A stretch of 43,245 bases of DNA. Origin: Streptomyces aureocirculatus. Lineage in GTDB: Bacteria; Actinomycetota; Actinomycetes; Streptomycetales; Streptomycetaceae. Positions 16,961 through 26,142 of this stretch are shown piece after piece; positions within the stretch are counted from its first letter, which is position 1; each line of letters starts with the position of its first letter. Location of the stretch: positions 1 through 43,245 of the forward strand of contig NZ_JOAP01000060.1 in assembly GCF_000720475.1 (NCBI RefSeq), written 5' to 3'. Both the position numbers and the translations under genes were made by a program. A model generated the notes under the pieces. It saw only the letters and a list, made by a program, of their open reading frames with translations, was not told where the DNA came from and ran no database searches.

Positions 16961-19900
16961 ATGCACGACGACCGCAGCCTGGTCGAGGGCCGCCTCAAGC
17001 GCGTCCTCGACGAGCGCATCCGCCCCGCCGTATACCCCGCCTCCGTCCCCCTGGACATAGCCGTCTGGAACGCCCCGGGCGAACCGGTCCCCGTCGCCGA
17101 TGGCCTCGCCGCCACCCCCGAGCCGACCGAGGTCGGCGCCCGCTGGGGCGCGCCCTGGGGCACCAGTTGGTTCCGGGTCACGGGCACGGTCCCGGCCCAG
17201 TGGGCGGGCAGGACGGTCGAGGCGGTCCTCGACCTCGGCTTCGACGAGAACATGCCGGGCTTCCAGTGCGAGGGCCTGGTGTACCGCCCGGACGGCACCC
17301 CGGTGAAGGGCCTGAACCCGCGCAACCAGTGGGTGCGTATCGCCGCCCCGGCGAAGGGCGGCGAGGAGGTGTGCCTGCACATCGAGGCCGCGTCGAACCC
17401 GGTCATCCTGGACTACCACCCCTTCCTGCCGACACAGCTCGGCGACAAGGAGACGGCGGGCAGCGAACCGCAGTACCGCCTGGAGCGCATGGACCTCGCC
17501 GTCTTCGACGAGACGGTGTGGCAGCTCGTCGTCGACCTGGAGGTCCTCGGCGAGCTGATGCGGGAGCTGCCCGAGGACTCCGGCCGCCGATACGAGATCC
17601 TGCGGGCCGTCGACCGCGCCCTGGACGCCGTCGACCTCCAGGACGTCAACGGTTCGGCGGCCGCCGCGCGCGCCGCGCTCGAAGGCGTGCTCGCCGCGCC
17701 CGCGCACGACTCCGCGCACCGCGTCAGCGCCGTCGGGCACGCGCACATCGACTCCGCCTGGCTGTGGCCGCTGCGCGAGACGGTGCGCAAGGTGGCGCGT
17801 ACGACGTCCAACATGACGGCGCTGCTCGACGACGAGCCGGACTTCGTGTTCGCCATGTCGCAGGCCCAGCAGTGGGCCTGGATCAAGGAGCACCGGCCCG
17901 AGGTGTGGGCGAAGGTGAAGAAGGCCGTCGCGGACGGGCGGTTCGTTCCGGCCGGTGGCATGTGGGTCGAGTCCGACACCAACATGCCCGGCTCGGAGGC
18001 CATGGCACGGCAGTTCGTGCACGGCAAGCGGTTCTTCCTGGAGGAGTTCGGCGTCGAGAACGACGAGGCGTGGCTGCCGGACACCTTCGGGTTCGCGGCG
18101 GGCCTGCCGCAGATCATCAAGGCGGCCGGTTCCAAGTGGCTGCTCACGCAGAAGATCTCGTGGTCGCAGACCAACAAGTTCCCGCACCACACCTTCCAGT
18201 GGGAGGGCATCGACGGCACCCGGATCTTCACGCACTTCCCGCCCGTGGACACGTACAACTGCTCCATGAAGGGCAGCGAGATCGCCCACGCGGCCAGGAA
18301 CTTCAAGGACAAGGGTGTCGCCCGGCACTCGCTCGCGCCGACCGGCTGGGGTGACGGCGGTGGCGGTACGACCCGCGAGATGATCGCCAAGGCCGCGCGG
18401 ATGCGTGACCTCGAAGGCTCGGCGACCGTGAACTGGGAGACCCCGGCCGCGTTCTTCGAGAAGGCCGAGGCGGAGTACCCGAACGCGCCGGTCTGGGTCG
18501 GCGAGCTCTACCTGGAGCTGCACCGTGCCACCCTCACCAGCCAGGCCGGCACCAAGCAGGGCAACCGCCGCAGCGAGCACCTGCTCAGGGAGGCCGAGCT
18601 GTGGGCGGCGACGGCCGCCGTGCGGGCCGGATTCCCGTACCCGTACGAGGATCTCGACCGGATCTGGAAGACGGTGCTGCTGCACCAGTTCCACGACATC
18701 CTGCCCGGCTCGTCGATCGCCTGGGTGCACCGCGAGGCCCGCGCCACCTACGCGGCGGTGGCGGCCGACCTGGACGCGATCATCACTGCGGCCCAGCGGG
18801 CCCTCGCGGGCGACGGCGCGAGCACCCTGGTCTTCAACTCCGCGCCGCACACCCGCGCGGGCGTCCCCGCGGGCGGCGCCGCACTGCCCCTGGCGGCCGG
18901 GGAGTCCGCCATCGCCGTGCGCGCGGACGGCGGCTACCTCCTCGACAACGGCCTGCTGCGCGTGGAGATCGACGCCCGCGGCCTCGTCGTCTCCGCGTAC
19001 GACATCGCCGCCGGACGTGAGACCGTCGCCCCCGGCGCCGCCGCCAACCTGCCCCAGTTGCACGCCGACTTCCCGAACATGTGGGACGCCTGGGACGTCG
19101 ACGAGTTCTACCGCCACTCCGTGACCGATCTGACGGACGTGGCGGAGGTCGTCCCGTGCGACGGGGCGTCCGTGCGCGTCGTGCGGCGATTCGGGTCCTC
19201 CCGGCTGACCCAGGTCCTGACCCTCGCGCCGGGCGAGCGGCGCCTTGACATCGACACGGAGGTCGACTGGCACGAGACGGAGAAGTTCCTCAAGCTGGCC
19301 TTCCCCCTCGACGTGCACGCCGAGCGGTACGCCTCGGAGACCCAGTTCGGCCACTTCCACCGGCCCACGCACACCAACACCAGTTGGGAGGCCGCCAAGT
19401 TCGAGGCGTGCAACCACCGCTTCCTGCACATCGAGGAGCCCGGTTGGGGTGTCGCCCTCGTCAACGACTCGACGTACGGGCACGACGTGACCCGTGCCGT
19501 GCGGGACACCGACGCCGGTACGACCACGACGGTGCGCGTGTCGCTGCTGCGGGCGCCGCGGTTCCCCGACCCCGAGACCGACCAGGGGGTGCACCGGTTC
19601 CGGCACGCCCTGGTGCCGGGGGCGGGCATCGTCGACGCCGTGCGTGAGGGGTACCGCATCAACCTGCCGGAGCGCCGTGTCACCGGTGCCGCGGACGCGG
19701 TGGCGCCGCTGGTCGCCGTCGCCGACGACGCCGTGGTCGTGACGGCCGTCAAGCTCGCCGACGACGGCAGCGGGGACGTGGTGATCCGCTTCCACGAGGC
19801 GCACGGCGGGCGCGCCCGGACGACGCTCACCCTCGGCTTCGAGGCCGGGTCCATCGCCGTGACGGACCTTCTGGAGCGGCCGCTCGACGGGGTGCTGGCC

Positions 19901-19978
19901 CCGGAGCGGGACGGCGCCGTCCTCACGGTGGCGCTGCGGCCCTTCGAGCTGGTGACGCTGCGGGTGGCGCGCGCCTGA
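16961..19978 (+). CDS. GH38 alpha-mannosidase
   Basis: A 1005-residue cytoplasmic alpha-mannosidase, normal length for the family. The zinc site begins with H262 and D264 in GHAHIDSAWLWP; the nucleophile is D374 in WLPDTFGFAAGLPQ; the later zinc histidine is in LHQFHDILPGSS. The C-terminal half is the beta-sandwich region. It removes alpha-linked mannose from imported or internal oligosaccharides. I chose the ATG at 16961 because homologous sequence (DRSLVEGRLKRVLDERI) starts there; the upstream in-frame extension is repeat DNA. The palindromic repeat may separate it transcriptionally from the ABC operon, but function places it in the same pathway. Confidence 0.93.
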   Translation: MHDDRSLVEGRLKRVLDERIRPAVYPASVPLDIAVWNAPGEPVPVADGLAATPEPTEVGARWGAPWGTSWFRVTGTVPAQWAGRTVEAVLDLGFDENMPGFQCEGLVYRPDGTPVKGLNPRNQWVRIAAPAKGGEEVCLHIEAASNPVILDYHPFLPTQLGDKETAGSEPQYRLERMDLAVFDETVWQLVVDLEVLGELMRELPEDSGRRYEILRAVDRALDAVDLQDVNGSAAAARAALEGVLAAPAHDSAHRVSAVGHAHIDSAWLWPLRETVRKVARTTSNMTALLDDEPDFVFAMSQAQQWAWIKEHRPEVWAKVKKAVADGRFVPAGGMWVESDTNMPGSEAMARQFVHGKRFFLEEFGVENDEAWLPDTFGFAAGLPQIIKAAGSKWLLTQKISWSQTNKFPHHTFQWEGIDGTRIFTHFPPVDTYNCSMKGSEIAHAARNFKDKGVARHSLAPTGWGDGGGGTTREMIAKAARMRDLEGSATVNWETPAAFFEKAEAEYPNAPVWVGELYLELHRATLTSQAGTKQGNRRSEHLLREAELWAATAAVRAGFPYPYEDLDRIWKTVLLHQFHDILPGSSIAWVHREARATYAAVAADLDAIITAAQRALAGDGASTLVFNSAPHTRAGVPAGGAALPLAAGESAIAVRADGGYLLDNGLLRVEIDARGLVVSAYDIAAGRETVAPGAAANLPQLHADFPNMWDAWDVDEFYRHSVTDLTDVAEVVPCDGASVRVVRRFGSSRLTQVLTLAPGERRLDIDTEVDWHETEKFLKLAFPLDVHAERYASETQFGHFHRPTHTNTSWEAAKFEACNHRFLHIEEPGWGVALVNDSTYGHDVTRAVRDTDAGTTTTVRVSLLRAPRFPDPETDQGVHRFRHALVPGAGIVDAVREGYRINLPERRVTGAADAVAPLVAVADDAVVVTAVKLADDGSGDVVIRFHEAHGGRARTTLTLGFEAGSIAVTDLLERPLDGVLAPERDGAVLTVALRPFELVTLRVARA

Positions 19979-19987
19979 GCCGGTCCG

Positions 19988-20036
19988 CGGCGGGTGCGGA
20001 GGGCGGCCGCCTCCTGCGCCCCCTCCGTGCCCGCCG
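19988..20036. terminator. Bidirectional hairpin terminator
   Basis: Arms CGGCGGGTGCGGAGGG and CCCTCCGTGCCCGCCG pair over 16 bp with two mismatches around a 17-nt loop. It lies between the convergent alpha-mannosidase and alpha/beta hydrolase genes. Confidence 0.65.
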
Positions 20037-20056
20037 CACCGGACGGCGAGGCGTTC

Positions 20057-20902
20057 TCACCCGCCGTGCATGGCGACCGCGTCCGTTGCCATCTGGTCGA
20101 GGAACGTCTGGAGCGCGTCGTTGAAGGCGTCGGGGCGCTCCATGTTGGGGTAGTGCGCGCAGCCCTCGATGGTGACCGTCCTGCCGTCGACCACGGAGGA
20201 GGCGAGGCGCTCGGCCATGGCCAGGCAGTCCTCGGAGTCGACGGCGCCGCTCAGGGCCAGCACGGGTACGTCGATCTCCGCGGCGCGGGCCCAGGTGTCG
20301 GTGACCGGCAGGATCTTCGGCGGCTCCGCGCCCGTGTGCTTGCTCAACGTGTGCGTGACCATGTCCCGCACCCGGTGGACCACGCTCGGCTCCACGTCGT
20401 CGAAGGTGCGGTGCGGCCCCGCCACGAACGATAGGTGCGCCGCGGCGAACGCCGCCGCGTCACCGGTGGCCGCCGCCCGTGCCCACTCGGCCTGAATGCC
20501 CTTCACCCACGGGTCGGCGTACTCGGGTTCGCTGGTCCCGGCGCCGCTGACCACCAGGGCTCGGACCAGATCCGGGTGTTCGATGGCGGTGTCCACCGCG
20601 ATGCCCGCGCCCATCGAGAGCCCGACAAGCACGGCCGGGCCGACGTCCAGGTGGCGCAGGAGCGCGGCCAGGTCGTCGGTCTGGCGGAACGGCACGCTCG
20701 CGTTCGCGGACCAGCCGTGGCCGCGGACGTCGGGGGCGATGACGCGGAAGTTCCGGGAGAAGCGCGCGATCTGGTCGTCCCACATGCGGTGGTCCACGAA
20801 GCCGCCGTGCAGCAGGACGAGCGGGGTGCCCCAGTTGGTGTCGCGGTAGGCGAGCGGGCCGTCGGCGGTGTCGAGGAAGAGCACATCAGGGGTGTCTGTC
20901 AT
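20057..20902 (-). CDS. Alpha/beta hydrolase
   Basis: A 281-residue alpha/beta-hydrolase-fold enzyme. The oxyanion HGG (LVLLHGGFVDHRMW) is near residue 35, the nucleophile elbow is GLSMGAG, the acidic residue is likely in SGAVDSEDC, and the catalytic His is in EGCAHYPNMERP near the end. It is soluble, with no signal peptide. The closest look is to 3-oxoadipate enol-lactonase-like or esterase enzymes, substrate unknown. The ATG at 20902 is inside the first MarR-type operator, so the divergent MarR protein most likely represses it directly. Confidence 0.88.
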   Translation of the reverse strand: MTDTPDVLFLDTADGPLAYRDTNWGTPLVLLHGGFVDHRMWDDQIARFSRNFRVIAPDVRGHGWSANASVPFRQTDDLAALLRHLDVGPAVLVGLSMGAGIAVDTAIEHPDLVRALVVSGAGTSEPEYADPWVKGIQAEWARAAATGDAAAFAAAHLSFVAGPHRTFDDVEPSVVHRVRDMVTHTLSKHTGAEPPKILPVTDTWARAAEIDVPVLALSGAVDSEDCLAMAERLASSVVDGRTVTIEGCAHYPNMERPDAFNDALQTFLDQMATDAVAMHGG

Positions 20903-20982
20903 GACAACCAAGGTGTCATCTTCGGACATCTTTGACAACTGAGGTGTCATGTTGGCGGGACGCCTTGACACCCCGGGTGTCA
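20902..20982. promoter_or_regulatory. Three 17-bp MarR-type operators
   Basis: Three copies of TGACA-N7-TGTCA lie between the divergent genes: TGACAACCAAGGTGTCA (20902-20918), TGACAACTGAGGTGTCA (20933-20949) and TGACACCCCGGGTGTCA (20966-20982). The last is a perfect palindrome. Starts are 31 and 33 bp apart, about three helical turns, so the sites face the same side of the DNA. Site 1 overlaps the hydrolase start codon and site 3 overlaps the probable -10 (CATACT, 20981-20986) of the MarR gene. Confidence 0.8.
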
Positions 20983-20992
20983 TACTTGCGCC

Positions 20993-21466
20993 GTGACCGA
21001 CGCCGCGGAACCGCTCGCCCCCGATGACCTCGCCGCCCGCCTCACCGAGGTGTTCGACCTGGTGGGCCCCCTGTACCGGCGCGTGCAACGCAAGGTGGAA
21101 CAGGCCGCCCCGCTCGACGGGCTCTCCGTGGGCACCCGTGCCGTCATGGTCCTGCTGCGCGAGCACGGGCCCATGACCGTCCCGCAGATGGGCCGCGCGC
21201 AGTCCCTGAGCCGCCAGTTCGTCCAGCGCATGGTGAACGACGCGGCGTCCCGCGGCCTGGTCGAGTCCATCCCCAACCCGGCCCACCAGCGGTCCTCCCT
21301 GATCCGCCTGACCGAGGCCGGAGACGCGGCGATCACCGCCGTGCTCACGCGGGAGCGGGACGCCCTGCGCCTGGTCGGCGGCGATCTCACCGACGCCGAC
21401 GTGGCGGCGTGCGTGCGGGTGCTGACGAAAGTGCTTGAGCTGTTCGACGATGTCGACGTGAACTGA
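20993..21466 (+). CDS. MarR-family transcriptional regulator
   Basis: A 157-residue winged-helix regulator. The recognition region reads MTVPQMGRAQSLSRQFVQRM, followed by the wing (NPAHQRSSLIRLTEAG). The GTG at 20993 has no ribosome site, but CATACT begins exactly 12 nt upstream, so the mRNA is probably leaderless. It probably autoregulates and represses the divergent hydrolase through the three operators, with release by a small, likely phenolic or lactone, ligand, as is common in this family. Confidence 0.88.
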   Translation: MTDAAEPLAPDDLAARLTEVFDLVGPLYRRVQRKVEQAAPLDGLSVGTRAVMVLLREHGPMTVPQMGRAQSLSRQFVQRMVNDAASRGLVESIPNPAHQRSSLIRLTEAGDAAITAVLTRERDALRLVGGDLTDADVAACVRVLTKVLELFDDVDVN

Positions 21467-21552
21467 GCGACGGCGCCGGTGCGAAGAGGATCTCCTCCGG
21501 GTCGGCGGTGGCGTTCATGGCCGCCAAGTGCCGCTCCACGTCGCCGCCGCGT

Positions 21553-22998
21553 CTACGGCTCGGGCCCACGCGGTGACGAGAGCCGGGTCGGTGGCCAGAA
21601 CTCCCGTACATAGGTCCGCCGCCACCACACCCCGTCCGCCCGCAGCTCCCGCCACGTCGCGAACTCGTACCGGTAGAGCACGGCCCGCACATACGCGGGC
21701 GGGGCGTCGGCCGGGAACGGCACCCGGCGAAGGAGCCGCAGCGTGTCCCGGTCCCCGTCGAGCAGCCGTTCCACGAACGGCCCGAACCAGGCGCGGGCGT
21801 ACGCGGGGGAGAGACCGGCGAACCACATCATCCAGTCGAGCCGCAGATGGTAGGGCGCGAACTGCCGCGGCCACCGCCGTACGTCCCCGGGCTTGCCCTT
21901 GAACTCGTACTCCAGCCACACGGAGTCCGCCCGCGGCACCGCGTCCGCCGTGCCCTCGATCACCACTTCCTGCCGCGTCCGGCTGATGCTGCCGAACGCG
22001 CCGTAGGAGTTGACCAGGTGCAGCGGGTCGAAGGAGAAGTTCATGATCTGCCGCCGCGAGAACAGGTTGCGGGCCGGACGGTAGCTGAGGCCGAGGAGCC
22101 CCGCGGCCGCGGCGAAGACGAGGACCTCGTACCAGAGCGGCGGAGCGGCGAGGTCCGTGGGCGGCGCCGCAGCGGCACCGAACAGCCAGGTGAAGTCGAC
22201 GGCGCTGACGGCGAGCACGATCGTCAGCCAGTTCAGCCACGCGAAGTTGCCGGAGAGCACCAGCCACAACTGGGTGGCGATCATCAGCAGGGCCGCGCCC
22301 GTTGCGACCGGCTGCGGAGTGAACAGCAGAAAGGGCACGGCGAGCTGGGTGACGTGGTTGGCGGCCGCCTCGACGCGGTGCAGCGGCTTCGGCAGTTGGT
22401 GGAAGAACCAGCTCAGCGGCCCCGGCATGGGCTGCGTCTCGTGGTGGAAGTACAGACAGGTCAGCTTCCGCCAGCACGCGTCGCCCCGCATCTTGATCAG
22501 CCCGGCGCCGAACTCGACCCGGAAGAGCACCCAGCGCAGCAGGAAAAGGACGAGCACCGGCGGCGCCACGTCGTCGCCCGCGAGGAACACGGCGAGGAAG
22601 CCGATTTCGAGCAGCAGCGACTCCCAGCCGAAGCCGTACCAGGTCTGCCCCACGTTCACGATCGACAGATACAGCGCCCATGGCAGGAGCCACAGCAGCA
22701 TCGCGCCCCACAGCGGAAGCAGCCCGTCCACGCCCGCGAGCAGCGCCACCGCGATCGCGCAGCCCGCCCAGGCGCACAGCGCGAAGAACCGGTCCGAGTA
22801 GTGCAGGTGGAAGAGGCCGGGGGCCCGGCGGAACGGCACGTTCGCGACGAACCGCGGCACCGGCAGCATGCCGCGCTCGCCGATGAGCGCACGGAACTGC
22901 AGCGCCGCGCCGAGGAAGGCCACGAGGTACAGCGCGGCCAGCATCCGCTGGAAGACGAGGCGGCTGAGCCAGTAGGAGTCCGCCGTGAACCACTCCAC
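21553..22998 (-). CDS. Lipase maturation factor family membrane protein
   Basis: A 481-residue polytopic membrane protein of the LMF1-like family. Recognisable segments are WFTADSYWLSRLVFQR at the N-terminus, PFRRAPGLFHLHYSDRFF, GFGWESLLLEIGFLAVFLAG, FRVEFGAGLIKMRGD and the C-terminal RLDWMMWFAGLSP. In animals the family helps lipases mature in the ER; the bacterial role is unknown. I chose the GTG at 22998 because CACAAT lies exactly 12 nt upstream on the minus strand, giving a leaderless start that also fits the family N-terminus. A GTG at 23037 would add thirteen residues. It is convergent with the MarR gene. Confidence 0.85.
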   Translation of the reverse strand: MEWFTADSYWLSRLVFQRMLAALYLVAFLGAALQFRALIGERGMLPVPRFVANVPFRRAPGLFHLHYSDRFFALCAWAGCAIAVALLAGVDGLLPLWGAMLLWLLPWALYLSIVNVGQTWYGFGWESLLLEIGFLAVFLAGDDVAPPVLVLFLLRWVLFRVEFGAGLIKMRGDACWRKLTCLYFHHETQPMPGPLSWFFHQLPKPLHRVEAAANHVTQLAVPFLLFTPQPVATGAALLMIATQLWLVLSGNFAWLNWLTIVLAVSAVDFTWLFGAAAAPPTDLAAPPLWYEVLVFAAAAGLLGLSYRPARNLFSRRQIMNFSFDPLHLVNSYGAFGSISRTRQEVVIEGTADAVPRADSVWLEYEFKGKPGDVRRWPRQFAPYHLRLDWMMWFAGLSPAYARAWFGPFVERLLDGDRDTLRLLRRVPFPADAPPAYVRAVLYRYEFATWRELRADGVWWRRTYVREFWPPTRLSSPRGPEP

Positions 22999-23072
22999 CC
23001 CTCCATTGTGGCCAGGAGAGCGCCAGGAGTGCGGCACGAGTCCTGCGCGCCGCGGCGGGCCCGGGGGCCGGC

Positions 23073-23744
23073 TCAGCGGGACGGCGCCACCAGGCCCGCC
23101 TCGTACGCGATGATCACCAACTGGACCCGGTCCCGTGCCCCCAGCTTGGAAAGCAGCCGCGTCACATACGTCTTGGCGGTGGCGACGCTGATGTGCAGCC
23201 GCGCGGCGATCTCGGGGTTGGACAGGCCGCTGCCGACCAGCGTCAGGACTTCCCGCTCACGCCCGGTGATGCCCGTAAGGACCGCGCCGTCCCGCGGCGG
23301 CGGGGCGGCGGGGCGGTCCGCGAACTCCTTGATCAGACGGCCGGTGACGCTCGGCGCGATCAGGCCGTCCCCGGACGCGACCACGCGGACCGCCGCGAGG
23401 ATCTCGTCCAGGGCCATGTCCTTGACGAGGAAACCGGACGCGCCCGCGCGCAGCGCCCCGTACACGTAATCGTCGTCGTCGAACGTCGTCAGGACGACGA
23501 CGCGGGTGGCGTCCGTGGCACCGGTGATCAGCCGGGTGGCCTCGATGCCGTCCATGCCGGGCATGCGGATGTCCATCACCACGACGTCGGGGCGCAGCTC
23601 CGCGGTGCGGCGGACCGCCTCGGCCCCGTTGCCCGCCTCGCCCACCACGTCGAGGTCGTCGGCCTCGGTGATGACCATCTGGAGCGCGGTGCGCACGAGC
23701 GGCTGGTCGTCGGCGAGCAGGACCCGTACGGTCGCCGCCGTCAT
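23073..23744 (-). CDS. LuxR/NarL-family response regulator
   Basis: A 223-residue response regulator. The receiver domain (residues 5-125) has the acidic pair D12/D13, phospho-acceptor D58 in VVVMDIRMPGMDG and the conserved Lys in FLVKDM. The C-terminal LuxR helix-turn-helix reads LTGITGREREVLTLVGSGLSNPEIA-like, quoted here as GREREVLTLVGSG and KTYVTRLLSKLGARDR. The ATG overlaps the kinase stop (ATGA), so the pair is translated together. It probably controls the neighbouring ABC exporter. Confidence 0.93.
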   Translation of the reverse strand: MTAATVRVLLADDQPLVRTALQMVITEADDLDVVGEAGNGAEAVRRTAELRPDVVVMDIRMPGMDGIEATRLITGATDATRVVVLTTFDDDDYVYGALRAGASGFLVKDMALDEILAAVRVVASGDGLIAPSVTGRLIKEFADRPAAPPPRDGAVLTGITGREREVLTLVGSGLSNPEIAARLHISVATAKTYVTRLLSKLGARDRVQLVIIAYEAGLVAPSR

Positions 23745-25090
23745 CGCACGCCCTCCGGCACGGGCAGACGCGCCGCGACCCGGAACCCGCCCCCGGGGCA
23801 CGGCCGGGCGGAGAACTCGCCGTGCAGCAGACCGACCCGCTCCCGCATCCCGAGCAGGCCGTAGCCACCACCCACCGGAGGGCCGCAACCGGAACCTGAA
23901 CCGGGAGCGGCACCAGCACCGCAACCGCCACCGGAACCGGAACCGGAAGCGGCACCAGCACCAGCGCCAGAGCCGGAAAGGGAAGCGGCACCAGCACCAG
24001 CACCTGAGCCGGAAACGGAACCGGCGGCCGGAGAGTCGCTGCCGCCGTCCAGGACCTCGATGGCCACGTCGTCGCCCCGCCTCTCGACCGTCACCCGGCA
24101 GGAGCGCGCGCCCGCGTGCCGCACCACGTTGGTGAGGGCCTCCTGGATGATGCGGTACGCCGACACGTCGATCTCCGGGGGCAGCGGCCCGCGCTCGCCC
24201 AGCCAGCGCACGTCGACGCGCACCCCGGCGGCCGTCGTGACGGCGGCGAGCCGGTCGACGTCCGCGAGGCCGAGGCCGGGGTCGAGCGGCGCCTGCTCGC
24301 GAGGCGCGCCCGGCTCGGCGGTGCGCAGCGCGCCGAGCATCCTGCGCAGCCCCGAGAGGGTCTCGCGGCTCGCGGTCTCCACCTCGCCGAGCGCCTCGCG
24401 CGCCCGTCCTGGCCGGGAGTCGATGACGCGCCGTGCCGCGCCCGACTGGAGCGCGATGATGCCGATGCTGTGCGCCACCATGTCGTGCAGTTCGCGCGCG
24501 ATGCGCAGCCGCTCCGCGGTGACGGCCTGGGCCGCGGCCCTGGTCCGCAACTCCTCGGCGTGGTCACGGGACCGGCGTGCCGCGTCACCGAGCAGCCAGG
24601 CGACGACGGCCGTCAGCGCGACGGTCAGCTCGGCGGAGGTGCCGACCACCCAGCCGCAGGCCAGACGCGTGGCCAGATAGGCGGTGAGCGTGCCGAGCGC
24701 CAGGGCCAGGGCGACGGCGCCGGTCCTGCGCGGCCTCGTCGCGGTGATGGCGTACACCGCGACGTCCACCGCGACGAACTGGAGCAGCGGGATCTCGGCG
24801 ACGCTCAGGGTCGTCGACATCCCCGCCGAGGCCCCGAGGAGGAGACCGAGCCCGGCGAGCGGCCGCCGGTCCAGGAGGTGACTGCCCGCGAGCGCCAGGG
24901 CGGTGGCCGTCGCGAGCATCGTCAGGCCGTCCCAGCGGAAGAACAGGACGCCCTGCTGGGCCGGTTCGGCCTCGCCGGGCAGCCGGAAGCGCGTGAGGAC
25001 CGTGAACGCCGACCCCACCCACCAGGCCAGTGCCGTCCAGGCGCCCGGCGGCAGGCGTTTGAGCAGGGGCGGCGTCGGTGTCGCGGACAT
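23741..25090 (-). CDS. Sensor histidine kinase (HisKA_3) with expanded ATP lid
   Basis: A 449-residue membrane kinase of the NarL-partner type. The first 170 residues hold about five or six membrane segments. The dimerisation and phosphoacceptor domain carries H202 in RIARELHDMVAHS. The HATPase domain shows the N box (IIQEALTNVVRHAGA) and the G2 box (GYGLLGMRERVGLLHG, from 409). Between the G1 region (348) and G2 box lies about 60 residues of Gly/Ser/Ala repeats where relatives have about fifteen. The ATG has TACGAT exactly 12 nt upstream, so the transcript is probably leaderless. It is coupled to the response regulator. Confidence 0.92.
   Translation of the reverse strand: MSATPTPPLLKRLPPGAWTALAWWVGSAFTVLTRFRLPGEAEPAQQGVLFFRWDGLTMLATATALALAGSHLLDRRPLAGLGLLLGASAGMSTTLSVAEIPLLQFVAVDVAVYAITATRPRRTGAVALALALGTLTAYLATRLACGWVVGTSAELTVALTAVVAWLLGDAARRSRDHAEELRTRAAAQAVTAERLRIARELHDMVAHSIGIIALQSGAARRVIDSRPGRAREALGEVETASRETLSGLRRMLGALRTAEPGAPREQAPLDPGLGLADVDRLAAVTTAAGVRVDVRWLGERGPLPPEIDVSAYRIIQEALTNVVRHAGARSCRVTVERRGDDVAIEVLDGGSDSPAAGSVSGSGAGAGAASLSGSGAGAGAASGSGSGGGCGAGAAPGSGSGCGPPVGGGYGLLGMRERVGLLHGEFSARPCPGGGFRVAARLPVPEGVR
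23867..24043 (-). repeat. Gly/Ser/Ala-coding minisatellite in kinase ATP lid
   Basis: The coding sequence repeats a roughly 30-bp unit giving the decapeptide GSGAGAGAAS three times, with shorter GSGSG variants around it. It lies between the G1 and G2 boxes of the kinase HATPase domain and keeps frame. Confidence 0.85.
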
Positions 25091-25221
25091 GCCCGCATCG
25101 TAATCGGGAGATCATCGGCGCGGATCGGGCCACGGGTGTACAACCAGGGTCGACATCGGGGGCGCCGATTGTCCGCGGTGGGCCGATGCCTGGGGGGCGC
25201 CCGCCCCGGCACCGTTGACCC

Positions 25222-26142
25222 ATGATCGAAGTCAAGGACCTGACGAAGCGCTTCGGCGCGACGACCGCTGTCAAGGACCTCACCTTCACGGTGCGGCCCG
25301 GACGCGTCACCGGTTTCCTCGGGCCGAACGGCGCCGGCAAGTCCACCACCCTGCGCATGATCCTCGGCCTGAACGCGCCGACCGGCGGCTCCGTCACCGT
25401 CGGCGGCCTTGCCTTCCGCGACCGGCCGCGCGGCCTGCGGCACGTGGGCGCGCTCCTGGACGCGGGCGACGTGCACGGCGGCCGCAGCGCCGCGGCGCAC
25501 CTGGCCGTGCTCGCCCGCAGCAACCGCATTCCGCGCCGCAGGGTGGACGAGGTGCTCGCGGAGGTCGGCCTCGCCGGGGCGGCGGGGCGCCGCCGCGTCG
25601 GGGGATTCTCGCTCGGCATGAAGCAGCGCCTCGGCATCGCCACCGCCCTGCTCGGCGACCCGCCGGTGCTCCTCTTCGACGAGCCGCTGAACGGCCTCGA
25701 CCCCGAAGGGGTGCTGTGGGTGCGCGGCCTGTTCCGGCGCCTGGCCGGTGCGGGGCGCACGGTCTTCGTGTCCAGCCATCTGATGTCCGAGATGGAGAAC
25801 ACGGCCGACGAACTGATCGTCATCGGCCGCGGTGAACTCATCGCCGCCGAGAGCCTCGCCCGGTTCGCGGCCCGTGGCTCCGGCGCCGGCGTCACGGTGC
25901 GCACCCCGCGTCCCGCCGCCCTCGCCGAGGTGCTGACGGCCGCGGGGGGCACCGTGAGCCAGGACGGGCCGCTGCTCGCCGTTACCGGCCTCGACGCGTC
26001 CCGCATCGGCGACCTCGCAGGCCGCCACGCCCTGCCGTTGCACGAACTCACCCCGCGCACGGCCTCCCTGGAGGACGCGTTCATGAAACTCACCGCCGAC
26101 AGCGTCGAGTACGCCACAGGAGACGCAGGAGAATCCCGATGA
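25222..26142 (+). CDS. ABC transporter ATP-binding protein (BcrA-like)
   Basis: A 306-residue ATPase. Walker A is GPNGAGKST (residues 34-42), the signature is GFSLGMKQRLGIA, and Walker B is VLLFDEPLNGLDPEG with the H-loop in SSHLMSEME. The signature variant (SLGMKQR) is typical of ABC-2 exporters of the bacitracin/lantibiotic-resistance type. It is divergent from the sensor kinase and overlaps the permease start by 4 bp. CACCGT starts 12 nt before the ATG, so it too may be leaderless. The two-component system probably activates it. Confidence 0.93.
   Translation: MIEVKDLTKRFGATTAVKDLTFTVRPGRVTGFLGPNGAGKSTTLRMILGLNAPTGGSVTVGGLAFRDRPRGLRHVGALLDAGDVHGGRSAAAHLAVLARSNRIPRRRVDEVLAEVGLAGAAGRRRVGGFSLGMKQRLGIATALLGDPPVLLFDEPLNGLDPEGVLWVRGLFRRLAGAGRTVFVSSHLMSEMENTADELIVIGRGELIAAESLARFAARGSGAGVTVRTPRPAALAEVLTAAGGTVSQDGPLLAVTGLDASRIGDLAGRHALPLHELTPRTASLEDAFMKLTADSVEYATGDAGESR

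Noticed and set aside
16658..19804. A 1048-residue minus-strand open frame opposite the alpha-mannosidase
   Set aside because: It is a GC-bias shadow: low-complexity Arg/Val/Gly-rich sequence, no domain and no ribosome site, while the plus strand has a clear GH38 enzyme.
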